NCBI GenBank assembly: GCA_025352085.1 | Contig: JANXUA010000180.1 | Location: 1 to 44,507 of the forward strand | Direction: 5' to 3' | Source of the DNA: Caulobacteraceae bacterium | GTDB lineage: Bacteria; Pseudomonadota; Alphaproteobacteria; Caulobacterales; Caulobacteraceae | Length of the DNA stretch: 44,507 nt | In this document: one piece after another, positions 1-7,690 of the stretch | How positions within the stretch are numbered: the stretch's first letter is position 1 | Layout: each line of letters begins with the position of its first letter | Program-made: the position numbers and the translations under genes | Notes under the pieces: generated by a model | The model's input: only the letters and a program-made list of their open reading frames with translations | Databases searched by the model: none | What the model was told of the DNA's origin: nothing

Positions 1-228
1 GTGGAGGGGGAAGTTGCGGCGCGATAAAATCGCCGGAAAAATCGTTTTCAATCATATGTTTATGTATTTGGGTCCAGCGCGTCATCAACTTCCCTCACGG
101 GGTCGGGCATCGATGAACTCATCCGAAGATCAAAATGGTCTGCTCTTTGGCGACGCCACGCACCGCAACTTCCCCCTCCACCCCTTCGGGGTCCCCCTCC
201 CCCATGAAGAGGCATGGGGGAGGAGAGC
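1..228. repeat. Palindromic intergenic element, cut by the window edge
   Basis: Bases 1-19 are an exact reverse complement of bases 163-181, so a 19-bp inverted repeat encloses about 143 bp. Just outside the right arm, 196-206 and 213-223 form a perfect 11-bp hairpin (CCTCCCCCATG with a 6-base loop). The left counterpart would lie before base 1. The enclosed stretch at 20-70 is AT-rich compared with its surroundings. No protein here is convincing. The arrangement resembles non-autonomous palindromic elements; the similar CCTCCCC-type ends at 7691-7851 support a repeat family. The element lies downstream of the TonB receptor gene and could also act in its 3' end formation. Confidence 0.5.
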
Positions 229-271
229 TTTCCTACGAAGTTAGCGCATATGGGCTGCCCGCGCTCCGGCT

Positions 272-2335
272 TCAAAACCCTGCCCTCACCCCCACCCAGA
301 GCGTCCTGGGGCTGGCCAGAGTGATCAGGCCGGTCGCGGAGATCCCTGATTCGATTTGGGCGTTGGTCAGATTTTCGGCCCGCAGGATCAGGGTCACGCC
401 GCGCGTGAGCGGCCATTGCGCCAGGGCGTCCATGGTCGCCGCGCCGGTGAGGCGCCGGGTGGCCAGATCGTTCTCCGACTGGCCGCTGGCGTAGTGGCCG
501 GTGACGGCGAGGAGGGCATCGGTCCGGGGGACGAACCCAAGCGTGGCGCTGAGCTGATGCGCCGGGGTCTGGGCGGGCGGCAGACCGTTCAACGCCGCCG
601 CCGCACCCGAGGCGCGGTCGCGGGCATGGGTGTAGGCGTAGGAGGCGTCGAGGCGCCACCCACCCCAGGAACCGTGCGCCTCGGCCTCGACGCCGCGCGC
701 CACGATGGCGCTCAGGTTTTCCCTCTGGCTGTAGGCGCCGCCGGCGGCGACGAAGCCGACCTGCGGAAACACGCCCGGCCCGGCGCCCAGGGTGACGTTG
801 GCGATGGCGCCGTCCAGCCGGTTGGCGAAGGCGGTCAGGCTGAGGCGCACGCTTGGCGCGGCGAAGATGTCGATCCCCGCCTCCACGCCCTTGAGCCGCT
901 CGGGCGTCAGGGCGAAATTGGCCGCGGTGGCGTCCAAACCGACGCGGAAGGGGCGGTAGAGCTCGTTGAGGCTGGGCAGGCGATAGCCGAAATAGGCCGC
1001 GCCGCGCAGGCGGGCTCGGGCGCCGATGTCCCAGGCCATTCCGCCGCGCGCGGTCGGCTCCCATTTTTCGCGGTTCGGCGGTTTGAGATTGGTGCTCGGG
1101 ACGCCGGTCTGAATATTGGTCGCAACGATCTCGCCGTCGTCGATCGACCAGTGGTCGAGCCGCCCGCCCACGGTCAGGGTCAAGGATTGGAGCGGCGACG
1201 CGCCCCACTCCGCATAACCGCCAAACACCCGTTCATGGCCGCCGGCGTTGAGCGACCGGGTGAACCGCCCGGCCAGAAAGCGCGACAGTTCGTGGGTGTG
1301 TCCGGTCGCGTCGCGCACGTCAACGCCCAGGCGAAGTTCGCCCGCGCGGGGGTTGAGCGGCGGGCGCACTTCGAGCTTGCCGCCCCAGCCGGTCGCGGGC
1401 GTGTCGTATTCATTGAGCGACGGAGTCTGGATCGTCCGCGCGGCGTCCACGGCCGCAACCGTGTTGGTGAAGTTCATCAGCTGCAGATAGCCCAGCGCCT
1501 CCCAACGCCAGGCGCCGGCGCCGACCAGCCGCGCGCCGGCGTCCACGCCCTTGACCTCGGTGGTTGTGCCGGTGAGGCCCTGGATGCGTTGGTCGTCGAA
1601 GGCCAGGACATTGACCAGAAGATTGGTATGTGCCGCCACCGGTGTCTCGCCGTGCAGCCCGACGCTGCCCTGCTTGTAGCTGGCCGGGATATCGACCGGG
1701 CCACGCTGATTTGCGGGCGTGAGAAAATAACCGTCCCCGCGATCGTAGCGACCAAACAGCGAAACGCCGGCCTGGCCGAGCGCGGCGCTGGCGATGGCCT
1801 CGGCGCTCAGCGACTTGCGCTCGCCGTAGTCCAATTCGCCCTGAAGCGGCGGCGCGCGGGTCGGGTCGGCGGTTTGGAGTTCGATGGTTCCGGCCAGGGC
1901 GCCGGTTCCAAACGCCCCGGCCCCCGCTCCGCGCGTGACGCGCACCGCGCCCAGGCGACCCGGCGACAGGGCCGACCACGGCACATAGCCGGTGAACGGG
2001 TCGGCCAGCGGCGCGCCGTCGAGCAGGACCAGCGCCCGGCTGGAGGCGTTTCCGCCCAAGGCTCGCAGGGTCGCCCCCTGACTGGTCGGGTTGGCGGCGC
2101 GGCTGTCGGTGCGGCGAAACGATTGAAATCCGGCCACGTCGCGCAACACGTCTTCGAGACGCCCCGACGCCGACGCCCGCAATCGGTCGGGCGTCAGGGT
2201 GACGATGTCATAGGCGACATCGCCCTTGGGCTCGGGCAGGCCGGTGACGATGATGTCCGACGTTTCGGCGGCGCCCGCCCCGCGCGCGGCGCCGGACGCA
2301 AGCAAGGCCAGGGTGAATAAGGCGGCGGGACGCAT
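272..2335 (-). CDS. TonB-dependent outer-membrane receptor
   Basis: This 687-residue protein has a signal peptide (about 1-22, ending in an Ala/Gly-rich cleavage region) followed by a TonB-box-like segment DIIVTG. An N-terminal plug domain follows, with the typical RLEDVLRDVAGFQ and VLLDGAPLADPFTGYVPW motifs at roughly 60-120. The rest is a long beta-barrel rich in alternating aromatic strands, with the late ENLTNAQIESG motif and a C-terminal Phe as expected for BAM recognition. Such receptors import siderophores, cobalamin or other scarce ligands using TonB-ExbBD energy. The small size and plug resemble BtuB-like receptors, but no cobalamin riboswitch fits upstream, so the substrate is unknown. 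No periplasmic or ABC partner is adjacent. Confidence 0.9.
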   Translation of the reverse strand: MRPAALFTLALLASGAARGAGAAETSDIIVTGLPEPKGDVAYDIVTLTPDRLRASASGRLEDVLRDVAGFQSFRRTDSRAANPTSQGATLRALGGNASSRALVLLDGAPLADPFTGYVPWSALSPGRLGAVRVTRGAGAGAFGTGALAGTIELQTADPTRAPPLQGELDYGERKSLSAEAIASAALGQAGVSLFGRYDRGDGYFLTPANQRGPVDIPASYKQGSVGLHGETPVAAHTNLLVNVLAFDDQRIQGLTGTTTEVKGVDAGARLVGAGAWRWEALGYLQLMNFTNTVAAVDAARTIQTPSLNEYDTPATGWGGKLEVRPPLNPRAGELRLGVDVRDATGHTHELSRFLAGRFTRSLNAGGHERVFGGYAEWGASPLQSLTLTVGGRLDHWSIDDGEIVATNIQTGVPSTNLKPPNREKWEPTARGGMAWDIGARARLRGAAYFGYRLPSLNELYRPFRVGLDATAANFALTPERLKGVEAGIDIFAAPSVRLSLTAFANRLDGAIANVTLGAGPGVFPQVGFVAAGGAYSQRENLSAIVARGVEAEAHGSWGGWRLDASYAYTHARDRASGAAAALNGLPPAQTPAHQLSATLGFVPRTDALLAVTGHYASGQSENDLATRRLTGAATMDALAQWPLTRGVTLILRAENLTNAQIESGISATGLITLASPRTLWVGVRAGF

Positions 2336-2411
2336 CGGCCGGTAGCTTAGACACGTTCAGCGGCCATCGTGGCAAGAGCGCCGGGATTGGACCCTGGGCC
2401 GGCGCGCGGCG

Positions 2412-2447
2412 ACGAGAAAGGGCGGCGGCGCATCCGCGCCACCGCCC
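2412..2447 (-). terminator. Hairpin terminator after the Gly-rich protein gene
   Basis: On the minus strand a 12-bp GC stem (bases 2436-2447 with 2420-2431, one G-T pair) with a 4-base loop is followed by TTTCTC. It lies 40 bp past the stop of the 2487-3410 gene and before the TonB receptor start. The T-tract is short, so it may be an imperfect intrinsic terminator. Confidence 0.55.
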
Positions 2448-2486
2448 TCCTCTCTTTCGCCTTGGTCCGTGTTGGGTTGGCGGAGC

Positions 2487-3410
2487 TTAGCTGGCGCCGC
2501 GCGCTTCATGCGAACGCGGCTCGGCGTCGGCGCCGTGTCGGCTCGATCCGCCATGGGCCCTGCCGGCGGCCGCGCCATGGCTTTGCGCCGCGCCGCCGCT
2601 GTTCATGGCCGAACCGTTCGCGGCGCCGGCCCCGGTCAACGAGCCCGTGGCCGCGGCGCCGGCCATGCCGTTGGCGCTGGAGGTCATCGACGAGAGTGCG
2701 CCACCGGCGGCGCCCGAAGCCGAACCGGAGCCGCCCGCCGAGCCGGTGGTCGCGCCGTTGACCGAACCCAGGGCGCCTTGGCCCATGCCGGTCGCCGAGG
2801 CGGCGCCGCTGGCCATGCCGGTCAGATTACCGGCGAGGCCGGCGCCGTCGCCGCCCGCCGAAGCGGCGGACTGGCCGGCGCCCTGGGCTGAACCGCTGGC
2901 CATGCCGGCGCCGTTCGCGGCGGCGGCGCTCGCCGAACCGGCGGCCTGGCCGGCCAGCGCGCCGGCGGCGTCCGTGCCGACGCCCTGGACGTTGAGCCCG
3001 GCGCTCTTTTGAAACGATTGGCTGCCGCTGGCCGAACCCGAGCCCGCCAGAGCCGCGCCCGCCGGGCCGCTGGCCGAGGCGGCGCTGTCGGCCGCGCCGG
3101 TCACCGTGCCAGCGAGGCCGGCGTTGGCGTTCGCCGAACCGGTGTGGGGATTGATCGACTTGCTGGCGCTGGCGGAGCCGGCCCCGGCGACCGAACCGGC
3201 GATGCTGTTGCTGACCGAACCGGTCGAACCGAGCGCCCCGCCGAGCGATCCGGCGCCGTTCGTGGCGCCGCCAAGCGTGCCGCCGATATTGCCGCCAATG
3301 TTGCCGCCAAGCGCGCCGCCGAGGCCGCCGCCGCCGAGCAACTGAGCCTGGGCGGGAGCCGACGCGATCACGATGGCGATGGCGGCGGCGCTGAACAGAA
3401 ATTTCTTCAT
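2487..3410 (-). CDS. Secreted Gly/Ala/Ser-rich low-complexity protein
   Basis: I do not recognise a family with a known function. The start at 3410 follows a clear AGGAG site and gives 307 residues. Residues 1-23 are a signal peptide ending AQA. The mature part begins QLLGGGGLGGALGG and continues as a silk-like sequence of Gly, Ala, Ser, Asn and Thr (repeated GSASG, AAGS and NGAG units), with almost no charged residues for about 240 positions. The last 30 residues turn His/Arg-rich. Cys is absent. The mature N terminus closely matches that of the S8 protease encoded just upstream (3500-4849), suggesting a shared surface or secretion signal or a substrate-enzyme relation; that is inference. 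It could be a structural, adhesive or matrix protein. Confidence 0.75.
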   Translation of the reverse strand: MKKFLFSAAAIAIVIASAPAQAQLLGGGGLGGALGGNIGGNIGGTLGGATNGAGSLGGALGSTGSVSNSIAGSVAGAGSASASKSINPHTGSANANAGLAGTVTGAADSAASASGPAGAALAGSGSASGSQSFQKSAGLNVQGVGTDAAGALAGQAAGSASAAAANGAGMASGSAQGAGQSAASAGGDGAGLAGNLTGMASGAASATGMGQGALGSVNGATTGSAGGSGSASGAAGGALSSMTSSANGMAGAAATGSLTGAGAANGSAMNSGGAAQSHGAAAGRAHGGSSRHGADAEPRSHEARGAS

Positions 3411-3458
3411 GGTCTTTTCTCCTGAGCAAGGGCGCCGCCTTGCGCAACGCCTCTGATG

Positions 3459-3491
3459 AAAAAACGACCGGCCGGGACATTTCATCCCGAC
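3459..3491 (-). terminator. Likely terminator after the S8 protease gene
   Basis: Read on the minus strand, a 7-bp stem (3485-3491 with 3471-3477, one G-T pair) and a 7-base loop are followed a few bases later by a run of six T (complement of 3459-3464). It sits 8 bp past the protease stop codon. If it works, the Gly-rich gene starting at 3410 needs its own promoter in the short gap. Confidence 0.5.
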
Positions 3492-3499
3492 GCTCGCGT

Positions 3500-4849
3500 T
3501 TATTTTTTCGCGCCGACGTCGCGGGGGGCTACCCGGCAGGCGGCGCACAGGACGCCGCGCCCGACCGGCCCCTTGCCGGGCACGGCCTCGGCCTGCGCCA
3601 CGCGCATGGCCGCCGCGCCGTCGCCATTGGCCTCCGCCAGGCGGGCGGCGACCAGAGGGGCGGCGAACGAGGTGCCGCGCACCGCGCCATAGCCGCCGCC
3701 CGGCAGGGCCGCGGCCATATCGGCGCCCGGCGCGGCGAAATCGAGATGGCTGGGCCGACCGGCCTCGGGCAGGGCCTGGTTGTGACGATCGACCCCGGTC
3801 ACCGCGACGACGCCGGCGTAGGACGCCGGATATTGCGGGGGTGCGTCGGGACCATCGTTGCCGACCGCGGCCACCACCAGAACGCCTTGCGCGCGCACGG
3901 CCGCCACGGCGCGCTCGATGAGCGGATTGGCCGGGCCGACGAGGCTGATCGTCACCACCTTCACCCGGCGCTCGGCGAGCCAGCCCAGCGCCCTGGCGAT
4001 GTTTTCGGCGCTGCCGGCGGCCGGATCGCCGCCAAACACATCGGCCACCAGCAGGCCGTGGCCGCGCGCGGCGCCGGCGAAGGCGCCCTGCGAGCCGACC
4101 AGCAGCGAGGCGATCGCCGTGCCGTGGCCGCTGGCGCGCGGCCCTCCAGGCGCGAAGCCGCGTTGCTCGATCGCCGCGCCCGCCAGGGCAGGATGCGCCG
4201 CGACGCCGCCGTCGATCATGCCGATCCGCGCCGCGCCGCGCGCGCTCGGCGTCAGCGATCCGCCGCCGCCTCCCAGACCGCCGCCGGCCGGCTCGTACAC
4301 CGGATCGAGGGTGATGGTCGCGCCTGGCGCCAGCTGGCGCAGCCGCCTGGCTTCGGCCGCCGCGCGTTTGCCGTGCGGCGGCGCCAGCACGACATAGCGT
4401 AGCTCGAGACCGTCGATCCGGCTTTCGCGCGTCACCGTAAAGCCGGCGGCGGACGCGGACGCCAGGGTCGCCGCAGTCGGATCGATCAGCACCACTTCAC
4501 CGCGGCGCACGGGATCGCCAGCGTCATCGGTGTCGAGGGCGGCGCGGTGACCTTCGACCAGAGCGCGGAACCGCGCCCGGCGCAGGTCGAGCAGACTGGT
4601 CGGCGCCAGCCCCTCGGTGACCCGCATGCCGTCAAGATTGCTGAAAATATCGCCAACCGGTTGACGTCCTGAACCGCCGCTCAGGCCGCCGAGTGGCGAT
4701 GTCGCGCCAAGCGGCCCCGCCAACGGGCCGGCGGGGCCTCCAAGCCCACCCGTCAGCCCCCCGCCCGGCAACAGTTGCGCCGCGGCCGGCGCCGCCACCG
4801 CCAGGGTCGCGGCCAGTGTCATGATCGTTCGTCTGATCGGTCGCTTCAT
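3500..4849 (-). CDS. Secreted subtilisin-like (S8) serine peptidase
   Basis: This 449-residue protein has a signal peptide (about 1-24, AAA-Q cleavage) and a Gly/Pro/Leu-rich segment starting QLLPGGGLTGGLGG. A pre-domain at about 75-200 may act as propeptide. The S8 catalytic domain follows. The triad is visible: D213 in GMIDGGV, H242 in SGHGTAIAS and S394 in RGTSFAAPLVAA, with oxyanion N331 in AVGNDGPD. A CxxC pair (GVLCAACR) lies near the C terminus. The start follows AAGGA at the right distance. The product should be an exported protease, possibly self-processing through the pre-domain. The adjacent Gly-rich secreted protein (2487-3410) shares its mature N terminus, so it may be a substrate or partner. 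No sigma/anti-sigma pair is next to it. Confidence 0.9.
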   Translation of the reverse strand: MKRPIRRTIMTLAATLAVAAPAAAQLLPGGGLTGGLGGPAGPLAGPLGATSPLGGLSGGSGRQPVGDIFSNLDGMRVTEGLAPTSLLDLRRARFRALVEGHRAALDTDDAGDPVRRGEVVLIDPTAATLASASAAGFTVTRESRIDGLELRYVVLAPPHGKRAAAEARRLRQLAPGATITLDPVYEPAGGGLGGGGGSLTPSARGAARIGMIDGGVAAHPALAGAAIEQRGFAPGGPRASGHGTAIASLLVGSQGAFAGAARGHGLLVADVFGGDPAAGSAENIARALGWLAERRVKVVTISLVGPANPLIERAVAAVRAQGVLVVAAVGNDGPDAPPQYPASYAGVVAVTGVDRHNQALPEAGRPSHLDFAAPGADMAAALPGGGYGAVRGTSFAAPLVAARLAEANGDGAAAMRVAQAEAVPGKGPVGRGVLCAACRVAPRDVGAKK

Positions 4850-4930
4850 CGTCGGTTCCTTGAGAGGTTAATCGTCTCGAAGGGAAACGACGGCGGCTGT
4901 CGTTTTCATCCGCGCGGGGGGCGGAATCGG

Positions 4931-5167
4931 TCACCAGAAGCGTTTGTTGGCGAAGGCTTTTCCGGATCCGGACTTGAAATACCGGTCCAGGCTCCGCGCG
5001 ACGACCTCGGTTTCAACGGCGACGTAGGACTTTAGCGCCACTGGCAAATGGGCTTATGTTGAAACAACTTGGCCAGCTTGGTGGGATCGAAAACGGCGCT
5101 TCAGATCATTGGTCGACCCAACGTAAACGTCGCCATTTGCGAGGTCGAGAAAGTAGACGTACCACAT
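4931..5167 (-). pseudogene. GIY-YIG nuclease family gene with an internal stop
   Basis: Reading the minus strand from ATG at 5167 gives a 78-codon frame. It starts MWYVYFLDLANGDVYVGST, then NDLKRRFRSHQAG, and ends FKSGSGKAFANKRFW. This matches the small single-domain GIY-YIG family (COG2827/UPF0213 type, about 80-95 residues): the two GIY-YIG strands, the Arg-rich helix and the later ALKSYVAVETEVVARSLDRYFKSG part are all present. One codon, 38, is TAA (5054-5056), where a sense codon is expected between VVST and AHLPVALKSY. The frame is otherwise intact on both sides, so it is a recent nonsense change or a sequencing error. The molecular role of these proteins is poorly known; DNA repair or processing is presumed. 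Confidence 0.75.
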
Positions 5168-5212
5168 CGGCGACCGGTCCCCCTGCGCTCCTGCGGAGCT
5201 TCGGGCGACACG

Positions 5213-5260
5213 CTACGCCTTCGGCTTCAGGTGGCCTGCCACCCGAAGCCGAAGGCGTAG
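5213..5260. repeat. Perfect 16-bp hairpin downstream of tRNA-Ser
   Basis: Bases 5213-5228 are exactly complementary to 5245-5260, and the loop holds a further 5-bp pairing (GGTGG with CCACC). It lies 3 bases past the CCA end of the minus-strand tRNA-Ser gene. It could form the transcript's 3' structure, but no T-tract follows. A second short hairpin (GCTCC-TGC-GGAGC) lies at about 5187-5199. Confidence 0.6.
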
Positions 5261-5262
5261 GG

Positions 5263-5352
5263 TGGCGGTGACGCAGGGATTCGAACCCTGGATACCCTTT
5301 CAGGTATGACGATTTAGCAAACCGTTGCCTTCAGCCACTCGGCCACGTCACC
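5263..5352 (-). tRNA. serX: tRNA-Ser (anticodon GCT)
   Basis: The minus strand folds as a type II tRNA of 90 bases including an encoded CCA. The 7-bp acceptor stem GGTGACG/CGTCACC is perfect, the D-arm region reads GGCCGAGTGGCTGAAGGC, and the anticodon loop is TTTGCTAAA with anticodon GCT. The extended variable arm contains CATACCTGAAAGGGTATC, and the T-arm carries GGTTCGAATCC. It reads AGC and AGU serine codons. The long variable arm and G discriminator fit serine identity. The symbol is only nominal. Confidence 0.95.
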
Positions 5353-5395
5353 TCAAGGGTGCGGGCGATAGCGTGTCCGCGCGGCTATGGCAACT

Positions 5396-5671
5396 CTACG
5401 AAGCGGCCAGCCATTCGCGCGCCGCGCGTTGCGCCTGGGCGACATCGTCGGGGTGCATCTCGGCGCTCAACTCCTTGCGATAGACCTTGGCCTCGAGCGA
5501 TCCCAGAATGGCGGCGAGGTTGAAGGCGGTGTGGGCGGCGACATAGTCGAGCGGCGCGCCGCCGACGCCGGTGGAATAGCGCAGCCCCAGATTGAAGAGC
5601 TCGTCGCCGCTGGGATGCGACAGCGGCGGCGGCAGAGCCGCGACGGTGGACAGAACGGTGTCGCTCAGCAT
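5396..5671 (-). CDS. Small Sel1/TPR-like repeat protein
   Basis: This 91-residue protein has a central segment (GDELFNLGLRYSTGVGGAPLDYVAAHTAFNLAAILGS) that matches one Sel1-like helical repeat: a helix with xLGxxY, a Gly-rich turn, then AHTAFNLAA. A second helix (DVAQAQRAAREWL) ends the protein. No signal peptide is seen. Sel1 repeats mediate protein-protein contacts; the partner is unknown. The start at 5671 follows a GGAGAGGGG site. The upstream gap to gatB contains two adjacent GANTC sites and a CtrA-like motif (see 5740-5769), so its expression may be tied to the cell cycle. Confidence 0.75.
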   Translation of the reverse strand: MLSDTVLSTVAALPPPLSHPSGDELFNLGLRYSTGVGGAPLDYVAAHTAFNLAAILGSLEAKVYRKELSAEMHPDDVAQAQRAAREWLAAS

Positions 5672-5739
5672 GGCGATCCCCTCTCCAGAACCATCGCCCG
5701 GCCCACCGCGAAGCGGAGACCGGGCGATGGTCTGGATTA

Positions 5740-5769
5740 GAATCGAATCACCCTGAACGAAGGGTTAAC
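5740..5769 (-). promoter_or_regulatory. Candidate CtrA/CcrM-type cell-cycle control region
   Basis: Two CcrM methylation motifs GAATC stand back to back at 5740-5744 and 5745-5749. Next to them, TGAA-N7-TTAAC (5754-5769) differs by one base from the Caulobacter CtrA consensus TTAA-N7-TTAAC. The cluster lies upstream of the Sel1-like gene start at 5671. Each motif is short and could arise by chance; their clustering in a 130-bp gap is the argument. Confidence 0.35.
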
Positions 5770-5803
5770 GCGCGTGTCGTGGCCACGCGAATGCCCGTAA
5801 AGT

Positions 5804-7270
5804 TTACGTGTCGGCCAACTTCGCCTTCAAGAGGGCATTGACCGTCGCCGGGTTGGCCTTGCCGCCGGTGGCCTTCATCACCTGGCCGACGAACCAGCCC
5901 ACCGCTTGCGGCTTTTCCTTCACCGCGTCGGCCTGGCCAGGGTTGGCGGCGATCAGGCCGTCGATCAGGGTTTCCAGTTCGCCGGTGTCGCTGACCTGCG
6001 TTAAACCGCGCGCCTCCACGATCCGGGCGGGGGTCCCCTCACCCGCCCACATGTGCTCGAACACCTCCTTGGCGATCTTGGAGGAGATCACCCCGTCTTC
6101 GAGCAGCTTGACCAGACCGGCCACGTCGTCGGACGGGATGGGGCTGGCGTCGATGTCCAGGCCATCCTTCGCCAGACGCGCGAGGAGCTCGTTGGTGGTC
6201 CAGTTGGCGACCAGCTTGGCGTCGCGACCCGCCGCGGCGCGTTCGAAATAGTCGGCGCGCGCGGCATCGATCACCAGCACGCCGGCGTCATAGGTCGACA
6301 GCCCGTATTGCGCCGCCAACCGGGCGCGCTTGGCGTCGGGCAGCTCCGGCAAGGTCTTCTGGATCGATTTCACCCACGCCGGATCGAGCACCAGCGGGAG
6401 CAGATCGGGATCGGGAAAATAGCGATAGTCGTGCGCCTCTTCCTTGGACCGCATGGAGCGGGTTTCACCCTTGGCCGGATCGAACAGGCGGGTTTCCTGG
6501 CGGATCGCGCCGCCATCCTCGATGATCTCGATCTGCCGGCGCGCCTCGTATTCGATGGCCTGCTGGATATAGCGATAGGAATTGACGTTCTTGATCTCGC
6601 AGCGGGTGCCGAGTTCACCGCCCGGCTTGCGCACCGACACATTGACGTCGGCGCGCAGATTGCCTTTTTCCATGTCGCCGTCGCAGGTGCCCAGATAGCG
6701 CAGAATGGTGCGCATCTTCTTCACATAGGCCGCCGCCTCTTCGCTCGAGCGCATGTCCGGATGGGAGACGATCTCCATCAGCGCCGTGCCGGCGCGGTTG
6801 AGATCCACCGCCGTCATATTGGGATCCAGGTCGTGGATCGACTTGCCGGCGTCCTGCTCCAGATGCAGCCGCTCGATGCGCACGGTGAAGATCGAACCGT
6901 CGTCGCGCTCGACGGTGATCGCCCCTTCGCCGACGATCGGATCCTTGTACTGGCTGATCTGATAGCCTTGCGGCAGGTCGGGATAGAAATAGTTCTTGCG
7001 ATCAAACCTGGACCACAGGTTGATCTGGGCCTCGAGACCCAGCCCCGTCTTCACCGCCTGTTCGACGCAATGGCGGTTGATCACCGGCAACATGCCGGGC
7101 ATGGCCGCGTCGACCAGGCTGACCTGGGCGTTGGGCCCGGCCCCGAAACCGACCGCCGCGCCGGAGAACAGTTTGGCCTTGGACGCGACCTGGGCGTGGA
7201 TCTCCAGCCCCAGCACGATTTCCCACGGGCCGGTGGCCCCTTCGATTAATTTGTTCGGTGTGTCGCTCAT
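5804..7270 (-). CDS. gatB: Asp-tRNA(Asn)/Glu-tRNA(Gln) amidotransferase subunit B
   Basis: GatB binds the misacylated tRNA in the GatCAB complex, phosphorylates the Glu or Asp side chain with ATP, and aminates it with ammonia channelled from GatA. The protein (488 residues from MSDTPNK) has the family start [13 protein letters not shown], the [17 protein letters not shown] motif at about 90-110, and a C-terminal YqeY-like tail domain ending [10 protein letters not shown] chose the ATG at 7270, which has GGA seven bases upstream, over the in-frame ATG at 7282. gatC-gatA lie on the same strand upstream, but a plus-strand gene and a repeat element separate them from gatB, so co-transcription is doubtful. 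Confidence 0.96.
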   Translation of the reverse strand: MSDTPNKLIEGATGPWEIVLGLEIHAQVASKAKLFSGAAVGFGAGPNAQVSLVDAAMPGMLPVINRHCVEQAVKTGLGLEAQINLWSRFDRKNYFYPDLPQGYQISQYKDPIVGEGAITVERDDGSIFTVRIERLHLEQDAGKSIHDLDPNMTAVDLNRAGTALMEIVSHPDMRSSEEAAAYVKKMRTILRYLGTCDGDMEKGNLRADVNVSVRKPGGELGTRCEIKNVNSYRYIQQAIEYEARRQIEIIEDGGAIRQETRLFDPAKGETRSMRSKEEAHDYRYFPDPDLLPLVLDPAWVKSIQKTLPELPDAKRARLAAQYGLSTYDAGVLVIDAARADYFERAAAGRDAKLVANWTTNELLARLAKDGLDIDASPIPSDDVAGLVKLLEDGVISSKIAKEVFEHMWAGEGTPARIVEARGLTQVSDTGELETLIDGLIAANPGQADAVKEKPQAVGWFVGQVMKATGGKANPATVNALLKAKLADT

Positions 7271-7365
7271 GGCGCGTTCCATACACTGTTCAGATGGCTC
7301 TGGACAAATGGCGCGATGCGTTGTTTTTGCGCGAAACCATCACCAGAACCCTTAAGGAAATATTC

Positions 7366-7683
7366 ATGAGACGTCTGACCGCCGGCCTTGTCGGCCTCGC
7401 CTTGACCTTCGGCGCCGTTTCGGCCGCCTTCGCCCAGGCCGCCCCGATCCCGTCGGCCCCCGCCGCCGCCTCGGTCGAGAACACCACCATCGGCGACCTC
7501 TTGGACAACCCGATCAACAAGGCGGTCATCGCCAAGGACATGCCCGACCTGATCGCCTATCCGGGCCTCGACCAGATCAAGGGCATGACCCTGCGCGCCA
7601 TCTCCGCCTTCCCCGAAGCCAAGCTCGACGACACCAAACTGACCGCGATCCAGAAGGATCTCGACGCGGCGAAGAAGCCGTAG
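7366..7683 (+). CDS. Small secreted protein of unknown function
   Basis: The start at 7366 follows AAGGA and gives 105 residues. Residues 1-22 are a signal peptide (MRRLTAGLVGL..., ending AFA). The mature domain of about 70 residues has the pattern IGDLLDNPINKAVIAKDMPDLIAYPGLDQIKGMTLRAI and ends LTAIQKDLDAAKKP. From memory it resembles a short helical module found as an export-associated domain in other alphaproteobacterial proteins (TPIxxLVxxPxxKAVLxxxLPGL...FKGMSLR), here standing alone. No catalytic residues are evident. It is the only plus-strand gene inside the gat region and is divergent from gatB. Confidence 0.75.
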   Translation: MRRLTAGLVGLALTFGAVSAAFAQAAPIPSAPAAASVENTTIGDLLDNPINKAVIAKDMPDLIAYPGLDQIKGMTLRAISAFPEAKLDDTKLTAIQKDLDAAKKP

Positions 7684-7690
7684 GAAATGT

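Noticed and set aside
356-2320. Long plus-strand frame opposite the TonB receptor
   Set aside because: A shadow frame; the receptor on the minus strand has a signal peptide, plug and barrel motifs, while this one has none.
2336-2486. Cobalamin riboswitch upstream of the TonB receptor
   Set aside because: The gap is too short, contains the previous gene's terminator, and shows no B12-box sequence.
2369-3480. Several plus-strand and minus-strand frames over the Gly-rich gene
   Set aside because: The Gly/Ala/Ser codons give open frames in all directions; only the minus-strand frame at 3410 has a signal peptide and a Shine-Dalgarno.
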